Assembly: GCA_014529385.2 (NCBI GenBank)
Contig: CM043959.1
Location: 85,665,029-85,729,028 of the forward strand
Length of the DNA stretch: 64,000 bases
Direction of reading: 5' to 3'
Origin: Adiantum capillus-veneris
Lineage: Eukaryota; Streptophyta; Polypodiopsida; Polypodiales; Pteridaceae
Shown: piece by piece, positions 30,794 through 40,527 of the stretch
Layout: every line of letters begins with the position of its first letter
How positions within the stretch are numbered: the stretch's first letter is position 1
Notes under the pieces: generated by a model
The model's database searches: none
What the model saw: the letters and a program-made list of their open reading frames with translations, nothing else
What the model was told of the DNA's origin: nothing
Position numbers and translations under genes: made by a program

Positions 30794-32328
30794 TGTCATA
30801 ATAATCAATATCTAATTCTCCTTAATGATTTTCTCATGTTAAACTGATCATTTAATATGGGGAAGTGCCAGCAGACCGGCCATAGTAGGGATCCAAAGGA
30901 GGGAAAATAGGGATCCAAAGGGGGGGCCATCTGCAAAAGAGCCATGTGCAACAATGGGCTAAAAAGACTGTAAGGTTCATCCCATTAAGACTTCCAAAAT
31001 GCTAAGGTTCCAAAATTCAAAGGTTGTGTCTAGAGGTCAAACATGGGGGGAATTGGATGCTTTGTGTGTGTCCCAAAAGTCTTTACAAATCCCTATAAAT
31101 TCACACACACACACACACACACACACAAGCTCCCTTTACACAAAGGGAATAAGGGACACATGTCAGCTGCCTAGCCCAGATGCCCACAAGGTGTACCCAA
31201 TTCTTATTGGATGGCCTTGGAGGTGGACCAACGAGAATTAGGCTAGAGTAAATCTAGTTTATTTAATTTAAAAACACTTAATAATAAAACCAATGAAAAT
31301 TAAGTCCTCTAGAAGACTATTGGACAATCTCCCGAGGGGTCCAATGAGCATTCAACAGCCCAATGGCTTGCCTGATTCCTATTGGCCAGGAGGCAAAGGG
31401 GTCCAATGAGAGTTTAGTTGAATTATTAAATTACCTAAAGCTCTCACAAAATGGGAAAGGGGGACACATGTCAGAAGGCTATCACTTATGTTGCTTTATC
31501 GTCATTGGCTAGCCCTAGGGAGGTCCAATGAGAGGGTAACATGAGCAAATAGCAAGAGGGGTCGACCAAGAGAGAGAGGGGGCTGATTTATTCAAGGCAT
31601 TATCACACACACACTCACACAATCTCATGTGTGAAGAAAAGAAGACTCTCTCTCCTTCTCAAGCTTTAATGGAAATCTACTCCAAGCTTGTAAGAAGGGA
31701 GGCCTACACCAGCAACTCTTGGATTTGTGATGCAAATCCAACCAAGAGCCAAGCTTCAATGCATGCTCATCTCCTCTATCATGCTAATTACTAAGCTAAG
31801 TTATGCTAATATGAGTGATTATGCGAGGAGATGCACATCTTTCTCGTAAGAATACTCCTTGTTCCTCTCAATCTACTCTCATACCCTGCTAGCTCTCACC
31901 ATCTTTGAAGGTTTGTGAGGTCTTGGGTCTGAGACCGGAGATAATTGATGTTGTGTTTGCTAAATGTTTTGATTAGTGCATGAAGCTTTCATCTTCATTG
32001 CACTAGCTAGTCTTGAAGGAACACAAAGAATTGTATTGTACAATGTCTCTCTTGATGGGAGAAACCATAATACAAAGCCTTTTGGAGGGGGGACCGGATC
32101 CATGCAAATACGCTCCATGCAAATCCGGTCCTTAATTGTTGTCAATAGCTTAATTTCTCTCTCTTTTGAAAGTATTTTTCATGCTATCTAACTAGGTGTT
32201 ATGCTTTTTGTTGCTCTCTCCACCCAAGCACTCTTGTAATTCTCATTAGGAATCTATTCTAATGAAATGCCCACTATGTTCATGCTAATTTCCGCTACAC
32301 ACAAGTTTTTAGGCCATTAAATGTTACA
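30794..32328 (+). repeat. GY-B 3' LTR
   Basis: 1535 bp from TGTCATAATAATC to AATGTTACA. It is more complete than the 5' LTR and includes one CA run (about 31102-31126). A duplicated CATGCAAAT(A/C)CG-type stretch near 32101-32123 is unique to this copy. Confidence 0.9.
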
Positions 32329-32333
32329 GAGAA

Positions 32334-33445
32334 CGAGATCCAAACGATGCATTGGTTTTCTAGCCAGGTGACAATTTTCGTTCACATTACATATGTGAGG
32401 ATTGTAGGTAGTGTCCAAAAATACTATCATTTCTATATATCTGATGATAAAAGCCATGATACTCTTTTTGTCCAGCATTGCTTTATGCTCCATTGTGGTT
32501 GGTTGAAAGAGCTAGGCATATCGTTCAAAGAACATTGGGTCTGGTCAGATGGAGCAGCGTCGCAGTTCAAAGCAAAGAGGCCTTTTTATTTGGTTGCTCG
32601 ATATGGAACTCTGACAAGTTTGGAAATGACACATCACTTTTCAGGTTCACGTCATGGGAAGGGCTAAAAAAATGGTGCAGGTGCTGCTATTAAGAGGCAT
32701 CTCACTCAGGAGCAGCTAAAGCCAGATTGTGTGAAATTACAATGTGGAGCAGATGTGGTTCCGTTTTTGAGAGAAACCATGTCCAATGGTGCTACAACCA
32801 CGTATTCTTCGCAGGTACAACCAGTTACTCAACTATTCTGGGAGGTCAAAGTAGGTGATGTGGATAGAAGCCAACGTCAGGATTGTAAATCTGTGCCTAA
32901 TGCACGTGGGTTACATTGTGTCGGCGGGGCTACTCCTTAGCAAATGGAACACTTCTTAGGTATCGGCAATTCTCATGCTTTTGTAGTGCTTGTTTGCAAG
33001 GCAGCTGGAGGAGGTGTTCGAACAAATCACACGTTTCTGCATGGAATTATGTTACCCTTGAACCTACAGATGATGTCTAAGATGATGATAAGATTGAATA
33101 TTTTGCATATGAGGGACACCATGATGCGTTGAGTGATGCACTTCATGTTGGTGACAATTTTGTTGTTATAGATCCTCATGACAATAAGGAGCTTGTGGAT
33201 TTCTATGTCTTGAAATGTACATCAGAAAAGACTCAAACTAAAGCTTTTCTAAGAGATGCATGGGGGAGTTTGCAATGCCGACTCATTTGTTGTCAAAGGA
33301 GTTTGGTACGAACAAGCAAAAGAAGCCACCTTGCAATCCCACCTTGTATGAGCTATTAAGTTCCCAATGCAAAAAGTGGGACGTACAAGAAAATTCTTAC
33401 TTTCCTCGTAAACATATGAGGCTATTTACAATAGCATCCTTTTGA
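32334..33445 (+). pseudogene. TX transposase, C-terminal part
   Basis: Follows the right target duplication of GY-B and continues the middle exon as EIQTMHWFSSQVTIFVHITY. Visible features are SDDKSHDTLFVQHCF, then WVWSDGAASQFKAKRPFYLV (second candidate catalytic aspartate), then THHFSGSRHGKG, a stop at 32665-32667, and NGAGAAIKRHLTQEQLKP in the same frame. A second stop is at 32938-32940. After about 32985 the coding signal moves frame (CLQGSWRRCSNKSHVSAWNY, a Cys/His pattern), then ALHVGDNFVVIDPHDNKELV (33129 frame), then another frame change near 33255. I recall the SDGxASQFK and SRHGKG boxes from uncharacterised transposase-like proteins of plants and animals, but cannot assign a named superfamily. 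No active protein is possible. Confidence 0.65.
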
Positions 33446-34459
33446 TGTATAGCATTCCTAGTTCTAATCTAAGATGCTTTTGATGGCCCTTTAACATCTT
33501 TTCTTTTTTTTTTTCTTTGGGGGAATCTCTGTAATCCTTGTGCTGAGCATCATGTTGTTTTGCAATTACTTGAATCGTGCCTAAAATGCCTATGTGATAT
33601 CCTGAGGCAGCTAGCATGAACACTCTGTCGAAAGCCTTTCCCTAAAAAAGGAGATGAGGGAAACTCCAGATGAGACTCGCACATGCAACTGGCCATTCAA
33701 GGGTTCGATGCCCCTGATCGGACAGCCGACAGATCTCGCACATGCACACTAGGCGGTTGCTCAACAGTTGTGTTGACAGAGGACAAGGTCAGCTTTTGCA
33801 GACCCGCAACAGCAGGTGTTAGCAGTCTTTTGCAGGCTCCTGCTTCTCTTCCGCCTTCGCCATCGGCACCATTATAGCTGAACGTGGTGGGGGGGGGGGA
33901 TCATCACATTGGGGGCGATAAGGAGCCATTCAGAATAAGCGCAGGGACGTGCAAACGTGGTAGCACTTTTCAAACGTTCGAGGCTTCATGTGCGATTCCT
34001 AACAGACAATGGACAGGTGACTCTGGTAAATGATGAATACATATGATGCACGAATGATCATGACCACTAGAACCAACCCAAGTGCCCACTAGTACTCCCG
34101 TGTGTACATTAAGCCATAAGAAATAAATCATCTCCACAAACAGACATAGAAAAATTAAACAAGTGTAGCTAAGTAGCTGCAAGGGTAGCTACTATGCTCA
34201 CTGGTAGCTGCCCTTAACATTTCCTGGTATCGGAAGCTGTGTTAAGAACTTGTAATTGTGCAACTCTGGAGGTGAAGTGATGAACAATGCAAAAACGTAA
34301 ACAAGTGTACAAGTTAACAAAAGCTGCTTTACTACATTGAGCATTGGAAGTTGCTTTACTACATTGTGTCATCGTTACAAGTAAGCAAAATACTCCATAA
34401 GTCAGTAAATGGTTGATTGGTTACATTGATTATCATGGTTACATGTCAGGATAATATAT
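33446..34459. other. Non-coding stretch downstream of TX transposase
   Basis: I see no gene. It has a poly-T run (about 33506-33519), an 11-G run (33889-33899), and a short GTAGCTAC cluster near 34150-34205 like the TX intron repeats. It lies between two convergent coding remnants, so it would hold both 3' ends if both belong to TX. Confidence 0.6.
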
Positions 34460-36694
34460 CTAGCCGTAATACTCTAGACGCCACTGCTTTGAGATCCTAA
34501 TGCTCAAGTTATCGATCGGTCTCGGCAGTGCACAGCCCTCGGCATACTTGAGGCGATCTTCCGCACAAAGCCAAGCCGTGAGCCAAGATCTTACAATTTT
34601 TGTAAGATATCCTTGAATCTCAGTGGGAGTCTGATTTTGCATATTCTTCACAATGCAGAACGTGCCTGGAGGATTCCACAACTGCTTGTATTGTGTGTCA
34701 TCCACTAGAATTGTGGGCGTAGCAATGTACTGACCTCTTTTCTCCTAGAAGTCACTTAGCTTCTTGTAAAATACAGGCTTTCCACCAATTATCTTGATTA
34801 TAGCATCTCTTACACAATCCTGTTGTGCAAGAATTTCCTTGAATTGGGGAACTGATCAAGAAAGCAGACACTCGACAGGTTTTCTGCTCTAGTCTTCATG
34901 TTGGAGGTCCACACAAATACATCAAAGTGCATAAGGCCCTAGTCCAAGAATGCTGGTGCATCCCTTTTATACCCAGCAAGACACCCCTCCTATGTCTACA
35001 ATTTCTAGATCATTCCAGTAGGCAGGCTTCCGTGAACGGTGCCGCTTGTCTAATGAAGTCAGGAAGACACCATTAATATCAACGATTAGAGCTGGCTTAC
35101 TCTCAAACAATATGTTCCCATGATCCTCCCATGGACGAGACACCGTCCCATCATCATTCCTAACATAATCTGCCATACCACCTACACCTCCTCCATCCTC
35201 CCTTTGCCGAGACACCGTCCCATCGTCGTGCCTTAAATATTTTGTACCACCTACACCAACTGCACCAGCTGCACAACCTGCATCACTAGCTGACCTACAT
35301 CACCACCTGCATCCACAGATGCATCACAATCTTCTTGAGGTGGTTCAGAATTTTCATTGGTAATCTCCGTGTCGTCACTTGCACCAACTGCCCCACCTAC
35401 ACAACTTGCTTCACCACCTGCATCCACAGATGCATCACCATCTTCCCAAGGTGATTCAGAGTTTTCAATGATAATGTTTGTATCTTCACCTGCATCCACA
35501 GATGCGTCACCATCTTCTCGAGGTGGTTCAGACTTATTATTTGTAATCCTTGGGTAGGTCACCTAAGAAAAATGTAACCTATCACGTAAGTTCAATCGAA
35601 GGGTATTTAAATTCTTGAAACTTACAGAAATATATATACAGAAGGGATACTATTTTTCAAATTTGAAAAAAACTTACAGATTTTAAAAGAAAAGGGTACA
35701 TCTTATTCCTTAAAAAATTCATAGATAAGGGGTTTTACAAACATGTCTTGAACGCGCGTGATATGGTAGTTTTACACATAGTGAACCTCCCGAGTTGTAA
35801 TCTCCCTGTCATCACCTGCACCAACTGCACAACTTGCATCACCACTTGCATCCACAGTTGCATCACCATTTTCCCTTCCTGGTTCAGAATTTTTCATGAT
35901 AATCTCTATGTCCTCACCTGTACTGAGGACAAAAAACTCCGTGTTTTTATCCTCTTGGTCATCAATGCTGCTAGCACATGGGACTTGGCCCTCAACTCTA
36001 AATGAACCATCTACATCAAGAGGGTCCTCCATAGTAGACTGTGCTATCATACTTATTATGTGATCAAGATTTTCAATGTTGCTAGTGGCAGCATCTGAAC
36101 ATAAAAACAGTAATGAGATAAACAACAACGATGGACAGGACAAAAAATATTGATTTTGGCATGGAGAATTGTTACAAAGCCAAAAACGGCGATAGGATTT
36201 AGGAAAAGAGCCAAAAATGGGGATAGGCTACAAAGCAAAAATATCGAGACTATGTTTGGAGTCTTTTTCTGACTCTGGTTGTTGTAGCACCTTTTCTTTG
36301 CCCTTCTGCATCCTCTGTAGGCTTTTTGGCAGCTCCATCTACAAGAGAGAAGAAACAATCAACAAGAATGAACCTTAAACAATATTATCTACCTTTAGGA
36401 AAAACCAAAACCAGAAATAACACCTGTCATCTTTCTCTTTCTTTTCCTTTGCATCATTTGTATGGTCTGTAGGATGGAGGGACTAGTGTCTGTGGCTGAC
36501 ACTTCATTGTCCTTCATTGATGAAGGAGCATTTTTTGCTTGATCTCCATTGGAGGGACTGGTGTCTCTGGCTGACACTTCATTATCCTTCATTGATGAAG
36601 GAGCATTTTCTGCTTGATCTCCATTCTCAGGACTATACTTCTCTAACACACCTTCCTTCTCAATTGTAGTCTCTGGCTCAACCTCTGCAGTCAT
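34460..36694 (-). pseudogene. FCP1/NIF-type HAD phosphatase-like gene, decayed, with repetitive acidic N-terminus
   Basis: Read on the minus strand. Exon 1 (36694 to about 36424) starts MTAEVEPETTIEKEG, holds two copies of a 26-residue unit (GDQAENAPSSMKDNEVSA), and ends with the basic patch QRKRKRKM at donor ACAG|GTGTTA. A short basic exon (about 36340-36250, DGAAKKPTEDAEG, KRLQT) precedes an exon at about 36097-35930 (AATSNIENLDHIISM). Then come several copies of a unit with EDGDASVDAGG (about 35900-35780 and 35540-35260). The C-terminal half shows HAD motif I (ALIVDINGVFLTSL, 35095-35060), motif II in a shifted frame (FDVFVWTSNMKTRAENL, about 34925-34875), then GKPVFYKKLSDF with a stop where W is usual (near 34745). 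The acid motif ILVDDTQYKQLWNPPGTF is at about 34711-34655. These fit FCP1/NIF-like phosphatases. At least two frameshifts and one stop make it a pseudogene. Exon limits are approximate. Confidence 0.65.
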
Positions 36695-37189
36695 GAAAAG
36701 TATTAAGGAATTAATAACTTGCTATTTCAAGTTACATGTAGCTACAACATGATAGTGGAAGCTACTAGGCATGATAGTGGAAGCTGCCAAGCAAGCACTG
36801 ATAGCTACCAACACTATCCTGGTAGCTACCAATGCCATCCTGGTAGCTGGCTGACTGAGAGCTACCAAGATGACATAGGGGTCATCAATGCTATCCTAGT
36901 AGCAAGCAATCTAACACTGGTGGTTAACAGAATAAAAGCCTGGCAACAACCTTTATCTAAAACATCTTCCTTCTCAGCATGTACCAACACCTTGAATTCT
37001 GTTCTTCACAATAAGAAATTAAGAATAAGTTTTCAAGTTACATGCAGGGTCAGCATGACAATAGAAGCTACTAGGAAAGCACTAATAAGCTACCAGTACT
37101 ACAAAATTCTATCCTAGTAGCTACCTTGCCCCCTGCCATCATGGTAGCTACAGATTCTATCATGGTAGCTACCAATGTTATCATGGTAG
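36695..37189. repeat. GGTAGCTACC minisatellite next to HAD gene
   Basis: Repeated units of the kind ATCCTGGTAGCTACCAA with about 20-30 bp spacing (36727-36900 and 37080-37189), like those in the TX intron at 6990-7267 and 16156-16800. It ends abruptly at 37189, where sequence of a different character (putative GY-D LTR) begins. Confidence 0.75.
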
Positions 37190-38905
37190 TGATAGCCGTT
37201 TTTTGGCTCTCTGTGATTTCCATAGTGAGTTATCCCCCCCTATCAAATCACTCAAACACTGTGGTTACCCTCACCCTTTCACTGTATATAGGTGCGTGTG
37301 AGTTAGGGGACTTTTCCCATATCTCCTTACTGAAATAAAAAACCCTCAATTAGCTAAGCATTGGGCTAGTTGAGCCAAAAAAATAAAAAAAATAAAAAAT
37401 ATAAGTATATTATGGCCCATGCGTATGTAAATATTTCTTTGTATATAGGGCCTAAATAAAAGATTTTTTCATAATTATTTTGGTATTTATTTAAATATTT
37501 TTACCTAGGTGTGTGTTATTTATGCTTTGTACATTGCCTCACCCTTACCACAATTTTCCTTACCATTTTTCATACTCTTTATTCCATATAGAAATATTTT
37601 CATGTAAGCTTCTCTTATATTTGGTGTAACTCCACCCCAACAGAAATCCAAAAAAACTAGTTTTATTTATGTGTATATATTTTCACTATTGTGATTTTTT
37701 CCTTCCTACATCTATTTTGTTTTTTTTCTAAAAAATTAGAACACCAAAAATATTTATCTTTTTATGGTAGCCTCATAATGAGAGAGATTTCTTTTGGCCC
37801 CTTTATATTTTTTCCACTTATATTATTTATATTTGACACGTACATATTTTTTAGACCCCTCAATATTTGATTTTCTTAGTTGTACTATTCACTTATATCA
37901 TGATCTCAACAATATCTTCAATTATAGACCTACCAAATAAGGTCAAGGGTAGGTGGCATGCATACATGCACTATGGAGGGCTCACTCTTGGAGGTATTCA
38001 AAAGAATCATCCAAAGAAGGACCCCACAAGGACCTTGTGCAGTGGAAAACAACGGTCGGTTTTGCTGAATTTTTAAAGTTCACTTGCTCTCCGAATTTGA
38101 AAAGGTGATACAAACAAAAGTTGTAGCTCGTGGGCTGAACTTTTGCCTCAACTTTTTTCATATTTTTTTGAGCTACGAGCTGTGAGCTATGATTTTATTA
38201 GTGGACCCCATTTTTCCCATGCTATGCAGCCACACTCTCTCTCCTACTTTATCATTTTCCTCTTTCACACACACTTCTCCACTCATCATCCCCACCTCTC
38301 TCACCACTCCTCTCTGCACCCTACTCACCTTCTCCTCAACCTTGAAGAATAAGAGAAACCATGGTGAACTCATACCTCCCACACATAATTCCATTCCAAA
38401 ATTGACCACCTAGTCTCATTTTTCCTCCTCCAAATTACCCATATCTATAAAAAAAAACCACAAAATTCAGCCTCTTCTCTTAAAAGATAGCATCATGGTG
38501 GTTGATTACTCAGCTTCAATTACCTTGTCTATCAAGGAAGGTCAAGAGTGGAGAAAAAATGTACCGTCAAAGCTAGTGGACCGTCAACAAGCGTCAAAAT
38601 TGGCCCTACCCAAGACACTTGGAGCATCAACCTTGTAAGAAATCCACCTTTTCTTACCTCTTAAGAGTTTTTCTTCCTTATTTGTATCCTACATGGATAC
38701 TCCCATTGTAAATATCCAATTCCATTTGTAAATTAATACTAACTCTACTAACACAAACCCACTATGAAAAGTCCTATCACCTCCATTTCTCTCCTCTCTC
38801 TTTCCCCACCAACTTCTTGATAATTCCAAGCAAAAGAAATTAGATAAATTGCTGAAAATCTAACCCAACCATGGTTAGAGGAGTAACCCTAGCCTTCAAA
38901 ATTGC

Positions 38906-38914
38906 TATAAAAGG
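38906..38914 (+). promoter_or_regulatory. Putative TATA box of GY-D LTR
   Basis: TATAAAAGG in otherwise AT-moderate sequence, about 30 bp upstream of a purine-rich stretch (AAAAAGGGGGGAGAAGAAAG), consistent with the start of the R region. Support is by position and consensus only. Confidence 0.4.
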
Positions 38915-39574
38915 AGGGTGTAGCTAGCACAAAAAGGGGGGAGAAGAAAGAGCACTATGCTATAGCTTGAGAAGCCAAGCTCAACCTCTTGAGAATGAGC
39001 TCTTGAGTGGAATCTCATTGGCATTAGGCATATGTATGTGTTGTATTAGGGGTGATTAGCAAGGGAACTCTATGCCATTGTAAGAGAGAGGGATCATTAA
39101 ATTGAGAGTAGAAAATCTATCATTTCTCCTACTAGTGTAAGCCCAACATTTGCTGAATCAAGGAGGGTGAATTTGGACTAAGCATGGATACCTTGTCTCC
39201 CTTCTAACATGAAGTCATGGACAATAATGATGTGTAAGTGTCTTGGTGTTTTATTTAAGTTCTTGATAGCTTGTCTCCTGGTATTGTTATCAATTTAGCC
39301 ATAAACCCCACATGCTGTAAGAGGGCGACAGGGTGGAGAGGAATCCCTTGGCCTTAAGACAGTGATTGGGGTGGTTTTTTTTCTTGTGATGTGTTGTGGT
39401 GTAATTTACTCAGGCTATGTTGAACAAATACTAATCTCACTTTGATTGGTCATGACAGATTTGTAAGAAGGCATTAGTGCAACAAGCACCCCCTTCCCCC
39501 TTCTCTCTCTTTCTTACATATATATATTTATGTTTGCTTGATCATTAACGATACACTTCAAAGCAGCCCGAGCA

Positions 39575-39577
<3 letters not shown>

Positions 39578-39655
<78 letters not shown>
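39578..39655. repeat. (CT)n microsatellite
   Basis: An uninterrupted CT run of about 78 bp inside the presumed transcribed part of the GY-D LTR. Confidence 0.97.
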
Positions 39656-39658
<3 letters not shown>

Positions 39659-39920
39659 TTTTAGTGTGTGAGAGTGTTCCATTGGTGTTAGGGTTAGTGT
39701 AAATTCCTTGCTTGTTTGTGGGTTGCTCTAACGATTCTCCTCTTTTGCGTCCTAGTTCGCTCTTAAACTAGGTGGTGCCCCTTGTGTAGTTGGGATTTGG
39801 ATGTGGGTTTGTTGTTTTGGTTTGTGTTGTGTTTTTCCCCAGCCCCATTGAGCAGCACGGGAGCCTTGAAGGGTGTCTAGAGGTTGCTCTTCCTGTTGCC
39901 CGCCCCGGACCGCCTCAAAT

Positions 39921-39938
39921 TGGTGCCCCCACGGAGGA
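39921..39938 (+). other. Putative GY-D primer-binding site
   Basis: TGGTGCCCCCACGGAGGA begins with the obligatory TGG three bases after the CA end of the presumed LTR. It is not the tRNA-Met type used by GY-A/B/C. A related TGGTGCCCC lies at about 39773, so the choice is not certain. Confidence 0.4.
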
Positions 39939-39990
39939 ACGGCTTGTGTATGTTTTGTGGCTCAACCTTTAGCATAATCAAGTAGCTTGC

Positions 39991-40203
39991 ATGAATCACG
40001 AGAATTTGTATGATCCCTTCATTCCCATTGCAAGGCAAAAGGTACACATAATTGTTAGTACTAAGTTGCAATTTCAACGAGTAATTCGTAGAATTTTAGG
40101 TCCTCTTAGGTTGGTAGAGATAAACGCATCAGTAAATCCTTTTATTTTGCCTCTCGTTAGGTACGACCTTAGTTTGGACGTCTATATTTTTGTTTTGTTT
40201 TAA
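39991..40203 (+). CDS. Small ORF A in GY-D leader (70 aa)
   Basis: ATG 39991 to TAA 40201-40203. The 70-residue product has no recognised domain. It is clearly related to ORF B immediately downstream: both have (K/R)V-I-S-K-FQ spacing, then EI.AS.NP.ILPL..Y..S.DV.IF.L at the C-terminus (17 of the last 29 residues identical). It lies between the putative primer-binding site and gag, where plant retroelements normally have only leader. Whether it is translated is unknown. Conservation of the frame between two copies suggests it once was. Confidence 0.5.
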   Translation: MNHENLYDPFIPIARQKVHIIVSTKLQFQRVIRRILGPLRLVEINASVNPFILPLVRYDLSLDVYIFVLF

Positions 40204-40224
40204 GAATTAGGTCATGCATAGACC

Positions 40225-40443
40225 ATGGATAATGGCCCAGGAATACAGGTTTTTCCCTTTCATTTCACTCCACACATTAGAGTAAACATTGCAATTAGTA
40301 GAAAAATCCATTTTCAACAACGTATGGTATTCATGTTTGGTACCCAAAGAGTAGGAGAAATTCTCGCATCACCAAACCCTGTCATTCTACCTCTTATTGA
40401 TTATCATAGGTCATTTGATGTGAATATTTTTATTTTGTTGTAG
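40225..40443 (+). CDS. Small ORF B in GY-D leader (72 aa), paralogue of ORF A
   Basis: ATG 40225 to TAG 40441-40443, 21 bp after ORF A. It starts MDNGPGIQVFPFHFTPHIRV and ends SFDVNIFILL. The DNA period between the two ORFs is about 237 bp, so they look like a tandem duplication that diverged while keeping the reading frame. The gag ATG follows 84 bp after its stop. I do not recognise the family. Confidence 0.5.
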   Translation: MDNGPGIQVFPFHFTPHIRVNIAISRKIHFQQRMVFMFGTQRVGEILASPNPVILPLIDYHRSFDVNIFILL

Positions 40444-40527
40444 AATAGATTGCAATTTAGAAAATATTATTGTGTAAATCTTTTAAAGAAAGAAAAAACA
40501 AAAACGCGTCACTTTGAAATCAATTCA

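Larger units (their letters stand above)
17585..32328 (+). mobile_element. GY-B: decayed Ty3/gypsy chromovirus, host of GY-C
   Basis: Same family as GY-A but another subfamily and opposite strand. LTRs are 17585-19004 (1420 bp) and 30794-32328 (1535 bp). The primer-binding site is TGGTATCAGAGC at 19006-19017 and the purine tract precedes 30794. The target duplication is CAGAA (17580-17584) against GAGAA (32329-32333), with one base changed. Gag-pol is full of stops and frameshifts. GY-C (23780-30013) lies within the integrase C-terminal region, and most of the chromodomain is deleted. The LTRs are of unequal length, so GY-B is clearly older than GY-A. Confidence 0.9.
6137..37189 (+). mobile_element. 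TX: old DNA transposon of unnamed family, hosting GY-A, GY-B and GY-C (limits uncertain)
   Basis: Three coding pieces (6137-6869, 16902-17584, 32334-33445) make one protein when the intervening retrotransposons are set aside. The junction at the GY-B insertion is clean: the codons for FKEQN end at the left target duplication and EIQTMHW follows the right one. The protein has RNase H-fold transposase features (an aspartate in DFAENY, a second in SDGAASQFK, and an SRHGKG box) plus cysteine clusters. Convergent to it is a HAD-like pseudogene (34460-36694, minus). GGTAGCTACC-rich minisatellites occur in its intron and again at 36720-37189. The outer ends and terminal repeats are not established, so the span given is a working limit and the HAD gene's membership is inference. 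Confidence 0.5.
37190..39917 (+). repeat. Putative GY-D 5' LTR
   Basis: Begins TGATAGCCG right after the minisatellite ends and closes CGCCTCA three bases before a TGGTGCCCC primer-site-like sequence. About 2.7 kb is within the range of Tat LTRs. It contains a plausible core promoter (TATA at 38906) about two-thirds along. No coding ORF is convincing. With the other LTR outside the window, both ends are inference. Confidence 0.45.

Noticed and set aside
33695-33715. tRNA T-arm-like sequence (AGGGTTCGATGCCCCT)
   Set aside because: No acceptor, D or anticodon arms fit around it, so chance hairpin.
37867-38413. Small ORFs in the GY-D LTR
   Set aside because: AT-rich, under 80 codons, no domain and no conservation evidence.
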